A stretch of DNA of 64,000 nucleotides from an uncultured Neptuniibacter sp. (GTDB taxonomy: Bacteria; Pseudomonadota; Gammaproteobacteria; Pseudomonadales; Balneatricaceae), in NCBI RefSeq assembly GCF_947498015.1, contig NZ_CANMIR010000002.1:186001-250000 (forward strand). Direction: 5' to 3'. The first letter of the stretch is position 1. The number at the start of each line of letters is the position of its first letter. The notes under the pieces were generated by a model that ran no database searches, was not told the DNA's origin, and saw nothing but the letters and a program-made list of their open reading frames with translations. Made by a program: the position numbers and the translations under genes. Below are positions 9,590-18,571 of the stretch, piece by piece.

Positions 9590-9809
9590 ACAAAAACTCC
9601 TTCTTCATCACATTCATTGTTGAGGCAGTATAGAGCGATCCTGAGATCAGGGACATTTATCTTTTATGATCTGCTTCATAGCGCATCGCTATCACCTGAA
9701 ACTAGCCTCACCGGCTCTCTTTATCATTGATCCGATATGAGCGATGAATGAATCTTTACGGCGCACCCTTGTCTCTATAACCAGTTAAAACAACAAAAGA
9801 GTTAATCCA

Positions 9810-10637
9810 TTGAAACACTTCAAACTGATTCTATTGGTTCTGATACTCCCATTACCTCTGCATGCTGCACCAGAAGCAGAACTTTGGGAGTATTGGAGGA
9901 AGGATAACAGCAACAATACAGCTCAAATCAATCACCAGATCTGGCAACAATGGCTTGACCGATATGTAGCAAGAGATGAGAGCGGCGTAAACAGAGTGAG
10001 CTACTCAAAAGTAACCATGGCTGACAGACAACGGCTGCAGGAATATATCAACACACTAGGGACGCTCCCGATCCGAAGCTACAACGCGGCCGAACAAAAA
10101 GCCTATTGGATCAACTTATACAATGCACTCACTGTTAACCTGATACTGGCACACTATCCGGTGACATCGATCACAGAGATAGATATCTCCCCCGGTTTAT
10201 TCAGCAACGGCCCCTGGGGCAAAAAATTGATCACAATTGAGGATCAGCCCCTGAGCCTTGATGACATAGAGCACAGAATTCTTCGCCCTATCTGGATGGA
10301 TCCCAGACTCCACTACACTCTCAACTGTGCGTCTATCGGCTGCCCAGACCTTCATCAAACAGCCTTTACGGCTTTAAACAGCGAACAGCTCTTAGACGAC
10401 AATGCCCGGCGTTTCATCAATCACCCAAGGGGGGTCAGATTTGAGAATAGGAAGCTGATCGTATCTAAAATCTATAGTTGGTTTCAGACCGATTTTGGTA
10501 GTTCAGAGAAGGCTGTGATCAAACACTTACAGCAATATAGCAAGGCAAAATTAAGGTCAAAACTGGAAGGCCTGAGCACGATCGATCGCTATGAGTATAA
10601 TTGGAAACTGAATGAGTTAAAAATCATCACCCCTTAG
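9810..10637 (+). CDS. exported DUF547 domain protein
   Basis: 275 residues with a signal peptide (LILLVLILPLPLHA). The DUF547 core is clear: EQKAYWINLYNALTVNLIL, SPGLFSNGPWGKKLITI, LSLDDIEHRILRP, HYTLNCASIGCPDL and IVSKIYSWFQTDF. The core contains conserved Cys and His residues, suggesting a papain-like or metal site, but the family's activity is unproven. The start is a TTG in front of the signal peptide; no ATG is available nearby. Its last 11 bases overlap the tail of the convergent sulfurtransferase gene. Confidence 0.85.
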   Translation: MKHFKLILLVLILPLPLHAAPEAELWEYWRKDNSNNTAQINHQIWQQWLDRYVARDESGVNRVSYSKVTMADRQRLQEYINTLGTLPIRSYNAAEQKAYWINLYNALTVNLILAHYPVTSITEIDISPGLFSNGPWGKKLITIEDQPLSLDDIEHRILRPIWMDPRLHYTLNCASIGCPDLHQTAFTALNSEQLLDDNARRFINHPRGVRFENRKLIVSKIYSWFQTDFGSSEKAVIKHLQQYSKAKLRSKLEGLSTIDRYEYNWKLNELKIITP

Positions 10638-11466
10638 CAACCGGTCTGGCTGGATTACGGATCCATTCACTCCAGGAACCGGCGTAAAGGCGACTACCTT
10701 TGAGACCTGCAATCTCCATTGCCAACTGATTGTGACATGCCGTCACACCAGAGCCACACATATGAACCACACGCTCTGAACGCTGATCGCCCATCAGAGC
10801 TAACCACTCCTGCCTGAGCGTTTCAGCTGATTTAAAATAACCATCGCGGAGGTTATCCATCAACGGACGATTCAATGCATCAGGAATATGTCCCGCAACT
10901 GGGTCGATCGGCTCAACCTCACCACGAAAGCGCTCTGCAGCACGGGCATCAACCAATGTGATATCCCCCTCTGCAAGTGCACTCATAAGCTGATCCACAC
11001 TCAGATTCGCACTCGGCCTAAGCTCTACAGAGCAACACTCCTTATTATAAACGGGCTGCTGCTGAGTCAGTTCACCACCCGCATCCCCCCAGGATTGTAT
11101 GCCACCATCCAGCAAAGCAACCTGATCATGACCGATATACCTCAATAACCACCAGCAGCGTGCTGCCATCATCCCTGCACAATCATCGTATACCACAACC
11201 TGACTTTTACGCGTCACACCACAACGACCGAGTAGCTCAGCCAGCTCTTGTGGATTCGGTAGAGGGTGCCGTCCGGATTGCCCTGTTATAGGTGACGACA
11301 GATGTTCATCCAGATGGAGATAGAAAGCGCCCGGAATATGTCCCTCCATATAAGCAGCATACCCAGCATCAGGTTCCATAAGATTAAACCGGCAATCCAG
11401 AATAACCCAGTTGGGGTCATCGAGTGATGACTGAAGCTGTGCTGCACTCATTATGGTATTGAACAT
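10627..11466 (-). CDS. sseA: 3-mercaptopyruvate/thiosulfate sulfurtransferase
   Basis: Two rhodanese domains in 279 residues. The inactive N-terminal one (WVILDCRF, GHIPGAFYLHLDEHLS) is followed by the active C-terminal one with the loop CGSGVT (C237-T242). A CG[ST]GVT loop is the signature of 3-mercaptopyruvate sulfurtransferases, against CRKGVT in thiosulfate-specific enzymes. It moves sulfur from 3-mercaptopyruvate to thiol acceptors or cyanide. Cytoplasmic. It overlaps the DUF547 gene tail to tail and lies 17 bases downstream of trpS on the same strand. Confidence 0.92.
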   Translation of the reverse strand: MFNTIMSAAQLQSSLDDPNWVILDCRFNLMEPDAGYAAYMEGHIPGAFYLHLDEHLSSPITGQSGRHPLPNPQELAELLGRCGVTRKSQVVVYDDCAGMMAARCWWLLRYIGHDQVALLDGGIQSWGDAGGELTQQQPVYNKECCSVELRPSANLSVDQLMSALAEGDITLVDARAAERFRGEVEPIDPVAGHIPDALNRPLMDNLRDGYFKSAETLRQEWLALMGDQRSERVVHMCGSGVTACHNQLAMEIAGLKGSRLYAGSWSEWIRNPARPVAKG

Positions 11467-11483
11467 ATCCCGCCCCTGGTTTC

Positions 11484-12761
11484 TTAAAGATATTGCGCTA
11501 GCTCTTCCTGAAGCAGATCCAACTCATTCTGAGCCTTCTGCTTAGCCTTCTTCTTAAGCGCAGCGACCTCAGCCGTTTTATCCGCGATCATCGATTGCGC
11601 AGCCGCCGCCTTATCATCAGAACCTTCAACCTGATCCAGCATCGGCTTGAGCTGCATCAGAATGGCACGACGGCGCCCCTCCTCTGCACGAGCAATTGCC
11701 TCAGCAGATTTCTCTTTTTTCTGCTTTTCCTCAGTTTTTGTTTGTGCAACATAAGTTAGCGGACGGATACCTGCAGCGATACGTGCTTTATCCATCAGTG
11801 GTGAAGCAACTTCCCGTGCTTTATCCGCACCTTTCTGCAACACCTCTTCAACAGCACCCAGATCACTCATCAGTTCGTTATAGCGTGCACGCGGTTCTGT
11901 CAGCTTAGCGTCCAGGAACTCAAATAACTCTTTTTTAGCATCTCCCCAACCGATACCGTCTTCAAAACGGGTCCGCATCGCAGCGGTTTCCAGCTCATTT
12001 GCAAAGCAACCATACAGCTGGAACAGTGTGCTGTTATCAGCATCCTTAGGCTCACCCGGCTCCCGCGTATCAGTCTTAATCTGCTTGATCAATCTGTACA
12101 GTTCGTCAGAGGAGCCGAATAGCGGAATAGTATTATCGTAACTCTTCGACATCTTGCGACCATCCAACCCTGGGATCAGCTGGGTTTGCTCATCGACAAC
12201 GGCTTCAGGCAGAGTAAACAGATTTTCATAGGTATGATTGAAACGACCCGCCATATCACGAGCCATCTCTATATGCTGAATCTGATCTTTACCCACTGGA
12301 ATCAGATCAGCATTGAACATCAGGATATCCGCCGCCATCAGGATCGGGTAACTAAATAACCCCATGGTCACACCATCATCCAGGTCTGCATTACCAGCAT
12401 CACGATTGGCATCGACTGAAGCCTTATATGCATGAGAGCGGTTCATCAGCCCTTTCGAACACATACAGGTCAAGATCCAGGTTAACTCAGTAATCTCGGG
12501 GATATCGGTCTGGCGATAAAACGTTGCCTTATCAGTATCCAGGCCTAATGCTAACCAGGTTGCAGCGATCTCACGCGTCGACTGAGCAACACGCTCGGGA
12601 TCATGGCATTTGATAAGTGCATGAAAGTCAGCAAGAAAGTAGAAGTTGTTATATTCGCCACTCTGGCTCATCTCAATCGCAGGCTTAATGGCGCCTAAAT
12701 AATTACCAATATGAGGCGTACCTGTCGTTGTAATACCTGTTAGTACTGTTTTCTTATCCAT
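11484..12761 (-). CDS. trpS: tryptophan--tRNA ligase, long form
   Basis: Class I synthetase charging tRNA-Trp. The PHIGN (HIGH-equivalent) motif is at 16-20 and KMSKS at about 202-206. The start chosen (MDKKTVLTG) matches the family N-terminus; the frame continues upstream but that extension has no family features. The protein is 425 residues, about 90 longer than E. coli TrpS. From about residue 336 it carries a Lys/Glu/Ala-rich helical tail ending in ELDLLQEELAQYL. Related long TrpS forms exist in other gammaproteobacteria; the tail's job is unknown. sseA follows after 17 bases. Confidence 0.95.
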   Translation of the reverse strand: MDKKTVLTGITTTGTPHIGNYLGAIKPAIEMSQSGEYNNFYFLADFHALIKCHDPERVAQSTREIAATWLALGLDTDKATFYRQTDIPEITELTWILTCMCSKGLMNRSHAYKASVDANRDAGNADLDDGVTMGLFSYPILMAADILMFNADLIPVGKDQIQHIEMARDMAGRFNHTYENLFTLPEAVVDEQTQLIPGLDGRKMSKSYDNTIPLFGSSDELYRLIKQIKTDTREPGEPKDADNSTLFQLYGCFANELETAAMRTRFEDGIGWGDAKKELFEFLDAKLTEPRARYNELMSDLGAVEEVLQKGADKAREVASPLMDKARIAAGIRPLTYVAQTKTEEKQKKEKSAEAIARAEEGRRRAILMQLKPMLDQVEGSDDKAAAAQSMIADKTAEVAALKKKAKQKAQNELDLLQEELAQYL

Positions 12762-12984
12762 CAACTTTTCTCTTCTGCCTACGAGAGCCACCCTTAATAA
12801 AAATGGCCCGGTGACTGCTAAAACCATATGAATGGCCGGTATAATACCGAAAAAAATTAATTGTTTCGCGCCTCTGGCAGTGATAGATCTCCCTCGGAAG
12901 CACCATTCATCCAAGGTATCTATGGCACTGCATTTAGGTTAGTGCTAAAAAGAGCAAAACAATAACAATACTGACTGAGACACT

Positions 12985-13263
12985 ATGACTGATTCTATCG
13001 CTTCCTGGATCACACTTTCCGCACTCATTGGCAGTGCCGGCTGGTACATCTTGCAAACACCTGACCGTCAAATGAGCAGCCTCGTGATGGGCTTCATGTC
13101 AGGGGTTCTCTGCCTGTTCGGAGGCTTTCTTATTTCAGGGGCTGTCATGAAATTAACCGGCTCCTTTGATAACGCCCTTATTCCTGCACTGCTTGTATGC
13201 GCAGGTACAGCGAGTTGTACCGTCGCCCATACGGTGTATAAAAAGAAGAAAAGCAACAGCTAA
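12985..13263 (+). CDS. small hypothetical membrane protein (92 aa)
   Basis: 92 residues with two to three hydrophobic helices (ITLSALIGSAGWYIL; MGFMSGVLCLFGGFLISGAVM; ALIPALLVCAGTASCTVAHTVY) and a basic cytosolic tail KKKKSNS. No family recognised. It is divergent from trpS and followed by a 400-base gap, so it has no operon context. Real-gene status rests on coherent membrane-protein composition and the positive-inside tail. Confidence 0.6.
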   Translation: MTDSIASWITLSALIGSAGWYILQTPDRQMSSLVMGFMSGVLCLFGGFLISGAVMKLTGSFDNALIPALLVCAGTASCTVAHTVYKKKKSNS

Positions 13264-13663
13264 AACTTAGCTAATAAGTCGATTTTGACAGATCGATTAT
13301 CCATTACGGCTCTTTATTCGCGAGCAGTTTCCATATTTACCCCCACTTCAGCGACTTGGGAGCCGGGGATCAGCCAGTTTATTACGACTCATAACGCTCT
13401 AAAGTTGGCTGCATCCCTTCTGGAGCACAAATCAAACTGAACTCCTGAGCGAATCAACCAATGATCATTCCGAATAGTCAAAACTGATTGATGAATGGGA
13501 TGTAAACTTGATGTATTCAGAGCCTTAAGCGGTATAAACCAACCTGCTAACACGTCAGTGATTGGAAGATTCAATGAAGACCATAGAAAAATTAGCCTTT
13601 TTTGTCACTCCATGCAGGGTTATCATCCTTATAACCCAACAATTTACAGACTGATCTCTTCCT
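13264..13663. other. 400-base gap without a convincing gene
   Basis: Between the 92-aa membrane gene and yaaA. Only short frames of 60-70 codons with no family features cross it (for example one overlapping the yaaA start on plus, one on minus at 13389-13574). A TTGACA occurs at 13285-13290 without a good -10 at the right distance. No terminator, repeat or RNA gene recognised. It may be degraded coding sequence or a long leader of yaaA. Confidence 0.5.
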
Positions 13664-14440
13664 ATGTTAATAGTTGTCTCCCCTGCAAAAACCCTGGATT
13701 ATGAAACCGCGCCAACTACACCCACCTATTCACAACCAGATTTTCTCGAGCACTCACAGTCACTGATTGAGGAGCTGAAAAAACTATCGGTTCAGGATGT
13801 GGCTGAACTGATGAAACTCAGTGATAAACTGGCCAGCCTGAATGTAGCCCGTTACGAATCATGGTCACCTGAATTTACAGCTGAAAACGCAAAGCAAGCA
13901 GTGCTCGCTTTCAAGGGGGATGTCTATACCGGTCTGGATGCTGAATCTCTCAGTGAAGAGGATCTGCAGTTTGCTCAGGCACACCTCCGCATCTTATCCG
14001 GCCTCTATGGTGTACTTAAGCCACTGGATCTGATGCAGGCATACCGACTGGAGATGGGAACCAAACTTGCTAACTCACGCGGCAAAAACCTGTATGAGTT
14101 CTGGGGCAATATTATCGCTGATCAACTCAATCATGAGTTATCCGAATTAAAGCAGTCAGTTTTGATCAACCTTGCCTCTAACGAGTATTACAAAGCGGCA
14201 AAAGAGAAAAATCTTCAGGGAAGAATCATTACCCCTGCATTTAAGGATTGGAAGAATGGTCAATATAAGATGATCAGCTTTTATGCCAAAAAAGCCAGAG
14301 GGTTAATGACCCGCTATATCATTCAAAACCGCATTGAAGATCCGGAGCAGCTCAAATCCTTTGACCTTGAAGGGTACCGCTTTGCTCCAAGCATGTCTGA
14401 AGGGGATAACTGGACCTTCATACGAGATCATCAGGAGTAA
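13664..14440 (+). CDS. yaaA: peroxide stress protein YaaA
   Basis: 258 residues, the family's usual length, with the canonical start [13 protein letters not shown], the block [35 protein letters not shown], and [31 protein letters not shown]. YaaA lowers intracellular free iron and protects DNA from Fenton damage during peroxide stress; E. coli YaaA is OxyR-controlled. The ribosome site before the ATG is poor (CTCTTCCT) although the N-terminus is fixed by homology, so translation may be weak or leader-dependent. It is followed immediately by a strong bidirectional terminator. Confidence 0.95.
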   Translation: MLIVVSPAKTLDYETAPTTPTYSQPDFLEHSQSLIEELKKLSVQDVAELMKLSDKLASLNVARYESWSPEFTAENAKQAVLAFKGDVYTGLDAESLSEEDLQFAQAHLRILSGLYGVLKPLDLMQAYRLEMGTKLANSRGKNLYEFWGNIIADQLNHELSELKQSVLINLASNEYYKAAKEKNLQGRIITPAFKDWKNGQYKMISFYAKKARGLMTRYIIQNRIEDPEQLKSFDLEGYRFAPSMSEGDNWTFIRDHQE

Positions 14441-14453
14441 GCGGACTCTCCAC

Positions 14454-14486
14454 AAAAAAAGCCAAGGCAGATGCCTTGGCTTTTTT
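14454..14486. terminator. bidirectional intrinsic terminator (yaaA / Tim44-like operon)
   Basis: 9-bp perfect stem (14461-14469 with 14472-14480), a two-base apparent loop that would open to four or more in practice, seven A before and six T after. It serves yaaA on plus and the four-gene operon on minus. Confidence 0.92.
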
Positions 14487-14501
14487 GTATTCAAGCAACG
14501 A

Positions 14502-15389
14502 TTAGTTCTGCTCGATACCCACAATGAACCAATCTGAATTATCTCGGGTCATATCACGGGACAGATGCCAGGTTTCATTAAACTCTGTCGTTTCTTCTGA
14601 GTCTTCCTTCAACCAGCCATAAAAGTTGATGCTGACAACCGCTTCATCGCCCTGATCAATAAAGTTAGCAAGCTCAGTCATCACAGAAACAACCTCTGTA
14701 ACCTGGTGCTCCGGATGTTTTGCACGCTCCTCTTTCAGCGTCTGAAAAACCTCATCAGAGGTATAACTTTGAATCTCATCCCAATTACTTTCATCCCAGG
14801 CTTTTTGCAAGGTCACAAAATGCCCACGCGCACCTTCCAGAAATGCATCCCGGTTAAACCAGCCCGGCACAACAATTTCACCGGTATCACCCCATCCATT
14901 ACCACTGAATGATGGCATAGGTTTAAAGTTTTTCTCAGTTTCAGGCTGATGAGCTTCACGCTGTTCAGGTTGATCATGCGTATTAATCTCATACTGCTGA
15001 GGCCCATTCGCATAACCCGGTTGCTGAGCAGGCCTGCGCATCGCCATAATTTTATAGATGATAAAGATCACCGCAGCGATCAGCAGGATATCCATAAACT
15101 GAATACCATCAAATGCACCGCCAAACAGCAATGCCCCAAAAATCCCGCCCGCGAGCAGACCTGCCATCATGCCCCCAAAACCAGCTTTCTTAGTAGGAGC
15201 AGCGGTGGTTGTCGCTTTTTGTTGCGTAGTCGATGTTTGACTCTGCGTGGGTGCCGATTTAGATTTTTTGGGTGAAGAAAAAAGTTTCCCGAAGGATGAC
15301 CCACCACCCAATCGTTTTGCTTCAGCGGTTTCGGTTAGAGGTAAAGAGATCAGAAATACCGCCATTAACGTGACAAAAAAAGTCCGCAT
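14502..15389 (-). CDS. Tim44-like domain membrane protein
   Basis: 295 residues: signal-like N-terminus (about 1-24), a low-complexity Ser/Thr/Gln/Lys linker after GGGSSFGKLFSSPKK, two hydrophobic segments (FGGMMAGLLAGGIFGALLF; FMDILLIAAVIFIIYKIMA), and a C-terminal Tim44/MltR-like domain (about 178-293) with DAFLEGARGHFVTLQKAWDESNWDEI and WHLSRD. This architecture is common in proteobacteria and its role is not settled; the C-terminal fold binds membranes in mitochondrial Tim44. A good TAGGAG ribosome site precedes the ATG. It is the last gene of a four-gene minus-strand run with an 8-base gap to the DMT permease. Confidence 0.85.
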   Translation of the reverse strand: MRTFFVTLMAVFLISLPLTETAEAKRLGGGSSFGKLFSSPKKSKSAPTQSQTSTTQQKATTTAAPTKKAGFGGMMAGLLAGGIFGALLFGGAFDGIQFMDILLIAAVIFIIYKIMAMRRPAQQPGYANGPQQYEINTHDQPEQREAHQPETEKNFKPMPSFSGNGWGDTGEIVVPGWFNRDAFLEGARGHFVTLQKAWDESNWDEIQSYTSDEVFQTLKEERAKHPEHQVTEVVSVMTELANFIDQGDEAVVSINFYGWLKEDSEETTEFNETWHLSRDMTRDNSDWFIVGIEQN

Positions 15390-15397
15390 TGTTTCTC

Positions 15398-16297
15398 CTA
15401 TACTGACTTGTTTTTTTTAAATAAAGCGCCGGATATAACAGCGAGATATATCCCGCTGAATATTAAAGCGATGCCCCATAAATGAAAAGGTTTCAGCTCC
15501 TCACCTAAAAAGAGGATGGATAAGATCATTCCCCACAACGGCACCAGATGCACAAATAACCCGGCAGTTTCTGCCCCTAGCTGGCTGACGCCATAATTCC
15601 AGAACAGATAGGCCAGTATTGCAGGGAATATCGCAAGATACAAAACTAATCCATACAATTCCACATTCCACTCGATCGGATCAGCACTACTCATCTCAAA
15701 ATATGCAAAAGGAGCCAGTATCAAATTACCCGCCAACAACGTCACAGAAAAAAAGGCAAAACCTGTCAACTCTTTTGGGAGCCAGCGCAACGCCACACTG
15801 TAGGTCGCCCATACAAACATGGCACACAGGATCCAAAGATCACCAGGATTGAACTGCAATGAGAGCAGCAGCCCCAACTGCCCCTGTGTTATCAGAAGAG
15901 AGACTCCCAGTAACGAAAGCGCAACACCTCCCCACTGCTTGAATGAGGCCTTTTCGCCCAGAACAACGGCGCTAATCAATAGAATCATAATCGGCATACT
16001 GGATTGCATCAGCGTTCCATTCATTGCAGTCGTTGACTGCAGACCGATGTAGGCTAAGGTATTGAAGCCTGCAACACTCAGCCCTCCCATTAAGGCGAGT
16101 CGTTTCCAATACCTGCGGATAACAGCCCCGTGCCTGATAAGCACGGGAAGCGAAAACGGCAGTAATATCAATAACGCGACAAACCAGCGAACAAAAGCCA
16201 GCGTCACCGGTGGGATATCCATGGAAAACGCTCGTGCCAGAACAAAATTCCCAGCCCAAAACAGCGTGGTTAAACAGAGAAGAAAATAAGCCAGCAT
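15398..16297 (-). CDS. DMT-superfamily (EamA) permease
   Basis: 299 residues with ten predicted TM helices in two EamA repeats. The first repeat opens with TLFWAGNFVLARAF, followed by NTLAYIGLQSTTAMNGTLMQSSMPIMI. The second contains FVWATYSVALRWLPK and AYLFWNYGVSQLGAETAGLFVHLVPLWG. Members export amino acids or metabolites; the substrate cannot be predicted. It lies 14 bases after the K+ channel gene. The bases before its ATG are C-rich (CCCCCGCGAATCT) with no Shine-Dalgarno, so translation may depend on coupling to the gene upstream. Confidence 0.9.
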   Translation of the reverse strand: MLAYFLLCLTTLFWAGNFVLARAFSMDIPPVTLAFVRWFVALLILLPFSLPVLIRHGAVIRRYWKRLALMGGLSVAGFNTLAYIGLQSTTAMNGTLMQSSMPIMILLISAVVLGEKASFKQWGGVALSLLGVSLLITQGQLGLLLSLQFNPGDLWILCAMFVWATYSVALRWLPKELTGFAFFSVTLLAGNLILAPFAYFEMSSADPIEWNVELYGLVLYLAIFPAILAYLFWNYGVSQLGAETAGLFVHLVPLWGMILSILFLGEELKPFHLWGIALIFSGIYLAVISGALFKKNKSV

Positions 16298-16311
16298 AGA
16301 TTCGCGGGGGA

Positions 16312-18006
16312 TCAGGTACGTTTTTTTAGAACGCGTGACAGTAGATTATTACTGGCATCATTACCAGTAATAACGTAGTGCAGCACATTATAGTTATTCA
16401 CTGTCCACTGCATACGGCGATTGGATTTATTCAGTCCGCAGATAAGGATCTCATCACCCGACTGAATCTCTAAAAGCTCGCCAGGCTGCATAATGATCTC
16501 TTCACCCCGGCGCAACATCAGGGGAAAGGCATGTAGATTTCTCTTACGGTTATAAGGATCTTTAAAGAAGAGGGATAACGTCAGCTCAAACCCCTGCCGC
16601 TGAGCTTCCAGTAGCGCAGGTGTCTCCTCTTCGCCCACAACATAAGCCCAGCTATCAAGCTCATGATCCCCAACCACACGGCTCATTCGGTTAATCAGAG
16701 TATGCGCCCAGACATCATCATACTTATCCTGCATCTCTTCAATAAACGCGGGTAACAGAGGAGATTTAACATGTGCCAGAATACGGTTCGCAATGATCCG
16801 ACCTGGCTCCATAATGAAATCAGCTCGGCTATTTTTAAAAACCAGCCGGTTTTCATGGATATTCTGACGGACAACCGTCAACAGTTTTGGGTTCATCTCC
16901 CTTGCGGTCATGATGATCGATAGGTTATCCGCATCATTCCCGGTCCCGGCAACAATCCCTACTGCATCCAAAACACCCGCTTCCATCAACGTAACGGCTT
17001 CCGTCCCCACACCAGTGACCTGGTGAGGAATATGTTCAACTTTTTTCGAATCCACATCCACCACTGTCAGATCAACATCACTTTCATCAAAGGCCCGAAA
17101 CAGCGCCCGTCCAAAGCGGCCATGACCGCAAATAATCCACCGCCCTTTAGTGCGCTGGTATACGCTGGATAAGGGTCGGTGAAACGGATTGTGAATCCAG
17201 TCATAGACCAGATGCATATAGGGTGCATGGGCAGCTAATGAGAGATACTGCGCATAAGTACGGAAGGGATCCACTACCAAGTCCGTACCGAACGACTGTA
17301 AATTGGCAGTGGTAACATCTGACTCTGTACGACTGATTACCAACCGACCCGGACAAAGTAGTTTACTGGCGATCGCGATTGAAAGATTGACCTGATCAAC
17401 ATCTGTCAGCGCCATCACACCGATACACTTCGGGTGCTGTAAACCAGCGTCATCAAGAATATCGGGCAAAGAGGCGTCCGCACACAGGGAGGGTACAGAG
17501 ACAGGCAGTTCATCCATCTGCAAAGAATCGATACGGTCCTGACTGATATCCAGCACCACCAAACGGATATCCCTACGGGCAAGCTGCCTGACAATCACAC
17601 TACCGGTAACACCGTAACCACACACCAGATAAAAAGGCTCATTCATCTGTTTAACCGTGGAGGTAAATGATCGGCGCCTCATCATACGACCAAAAACGGG
17701 CTCCTGAAGCAGGGCCAGCGTCGTACCTATACCGTATAGCCACGCAATAACGGTGGCGTAGATACAGAAAAGCGTCCACATCCGTTGCGCCGCAGTAAAG
17801 TCATAAGGGATCTCACCAAAACCGATGGTCGATCCCATAAAAGAGACAAAATAGACTGCGTGGAAGAAATCCATCTGATAGATTTGCCCCTGATCATCGA
17901 CTCCTGGGATAAGCACAAACCCCAAAACCGAGATCGAGTAGACAACGATGAGCGTGATCAGTGGTACACGCAAACGCCTCAGAAACAGATAGATAACATT
18001 ATTCAT
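16312..18006 (-). CDS. potassium channel with two RCK (TrkA-N) domains
   Basis: 564 residues. Two TM helices (about 15-34 and 75-100) flank a pore loop with filter TIGFGE (60-65), a variant of TVGYGD. Two cytosolic Rossmann RCK domains follow, with GYGVTG (130-135) and GHGRFG (294-299). A C-terminal TrkA-C-like part (LRRGEEIIMQPGELLEIQSGDEILICG) follows the second. Tandem RCK in one chain is a gating-ring arrangement controlling K+ flux by ligand binding. The mRNA just before the ATG has no ribosome site; instead it reads TCACCTCCTG, matching the 16S anti-Shine-Dalgarno. The upstream DUF6394 frame is in register, separated only by TAG and six codons. Confidence 0.9.
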   Translation of the reverse strand: MNNVIYLFLRRLRVPLITLIVVYSISVLGFVLIPGVDDQGQIYQMDFFHAVYFVSFMGSTIGFGEIPYDFTAAQRMWTLFCIYATVIAWLYGIGTTLALLQEPVFGRMMRRRSFTSTVKQMNEPFYLVCGYGVTGSVIVRQLARRDIRLVVLDISQDRIDSLQMDELPVSVPSLCADASLPDILDDAGLQHPKCIGVMALTDVDQVNLSIAIASKLLCPGRLVISRTESDVTTANLQSFGTDLVVDPFRTYAQYLSLAAHAPYMHLVYDWIHNPFHRPLSSVYQRTKGRWIICGHGRFGRALFRAFDESDVDLTVVDVDSKKVEHIPHQVTGVGTEAVTLMEAGVLDAVGIVAGTGNDADNLSIIMTAREMNPKLLTVVRQNIHENRLVFKNSRADFIMEPGRIIANRILAHVKSPLLPAFIEEMQDKYDDVWAHTLINRMSRVVGDHELDSWAYVVGEEETPALLEAQRQGFELTLSLFFKDPYNRKRNLHAFPLMLRRGEEIIMQPGELLEIQSGDEILICGLNKSNRRMQWTVNNYNVLHYVITGNDASNNLLSRVLKKRT

Positions 18007-18024
18007 CAGGAGGTGACCGCTCTG

Positions 18025-18408
18025 CTAACGACGTAGCATGGCAGTTTCAACCACCAGAAGGATCACAGAGATAATATTAGCCAGCAGAGCCCCACCACTC
18101 AGCGAGACCACACTGGACATGTTTGAGGCGTCCATACCTACACCACTGACCTGTTCAGCATAGCCCCATATTCCGGCAGCCACGACCAATTGAAGATCGG
18201 CCACCAGCGAGGTAGCAAGCATAAGCGCACCCAGGTGTGTACGATCGCCAAATTTGATCACCGTACAGATCATACTCACCACAAGCGCAGCAAAGAACTC
18301 ATAGACATTATGGTGGGAGGGGTCGCTTATCTCCCCAAGAAAGAAACCAAAGTTCAGCGTTAATGCCAGTACGATAAAAAATGCAAAAATCACTTTTTCT
18401 TTGTTCAT
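18025..18408 (-). CDS. DUF6394 family membrane protein
   Basis: 127 residues from the ATG with an AGGAAG ribosome site; a further in-frame ATG at 18429 lacks one. About four TM helices: VIFAFFIVLALTLNFGFFLG, YEFFAALVVSMICTVIKF, LGALMLATSLVADLQLVVAAGIWGY and ALLANIISVILLVVETAML. The conserved HHNVYEFFAAL and KFGDRTHLGALMLATSLVADLQL blocks fit the DUF6394 family, known mainly as a neighbour of ion-channel genes. The stop is an amber TAG; the K+ channel gene begins 18 bases later in the same frame. It may be an accessory subunit of the channel (inference). Confidence 0.8.
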   Translation of the reverse strand: MNKEKVIFAFFIVLALTLNFGFFLGEISDPSHHNVYEFFAALVVSMICTVIKFGDRTHLGALMLATSLVADLQLVVAAGIWGYAEQVSGVGMDASNMSSVVSLSGGALLANIISVILLVVETAMLRR

Positions 18409-18571
18409 TGCTTCCTTCCTGCAAACCAAAGCTATATTTTATCCGTAGAATTGTAACACCCGTTATGGGTAATTCCATTGTTCTGGATACGCTTTCCAGA
18501 TGGAACCCTTAACCTATTATCGAGTCAGATTAAAAATTAATTTTTTTCAGACTAAACCAAGGCGTTAATCC

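Noticed and set aside
9455..9730. 91-codon plus frame over the DyP promoter region
   Set aside because: Mostly antisense to the DyP N-terminus, Cys/His/Ser-rich shadow composition.
12762..12914. In-frame upstream extension of trpS (51 codons), possible tryptophan leader peptide
   Set aside because: Only one Trp codon, no convincing attenuator pair, and TrpS homology begins at MDKKTVLTG.
13495..13704. 69-codon plus frame running into the yaaA start
   Set aside because: No family resemblance and its end is out of frame inside yaaA, whose N-terminus is fixed by homology.
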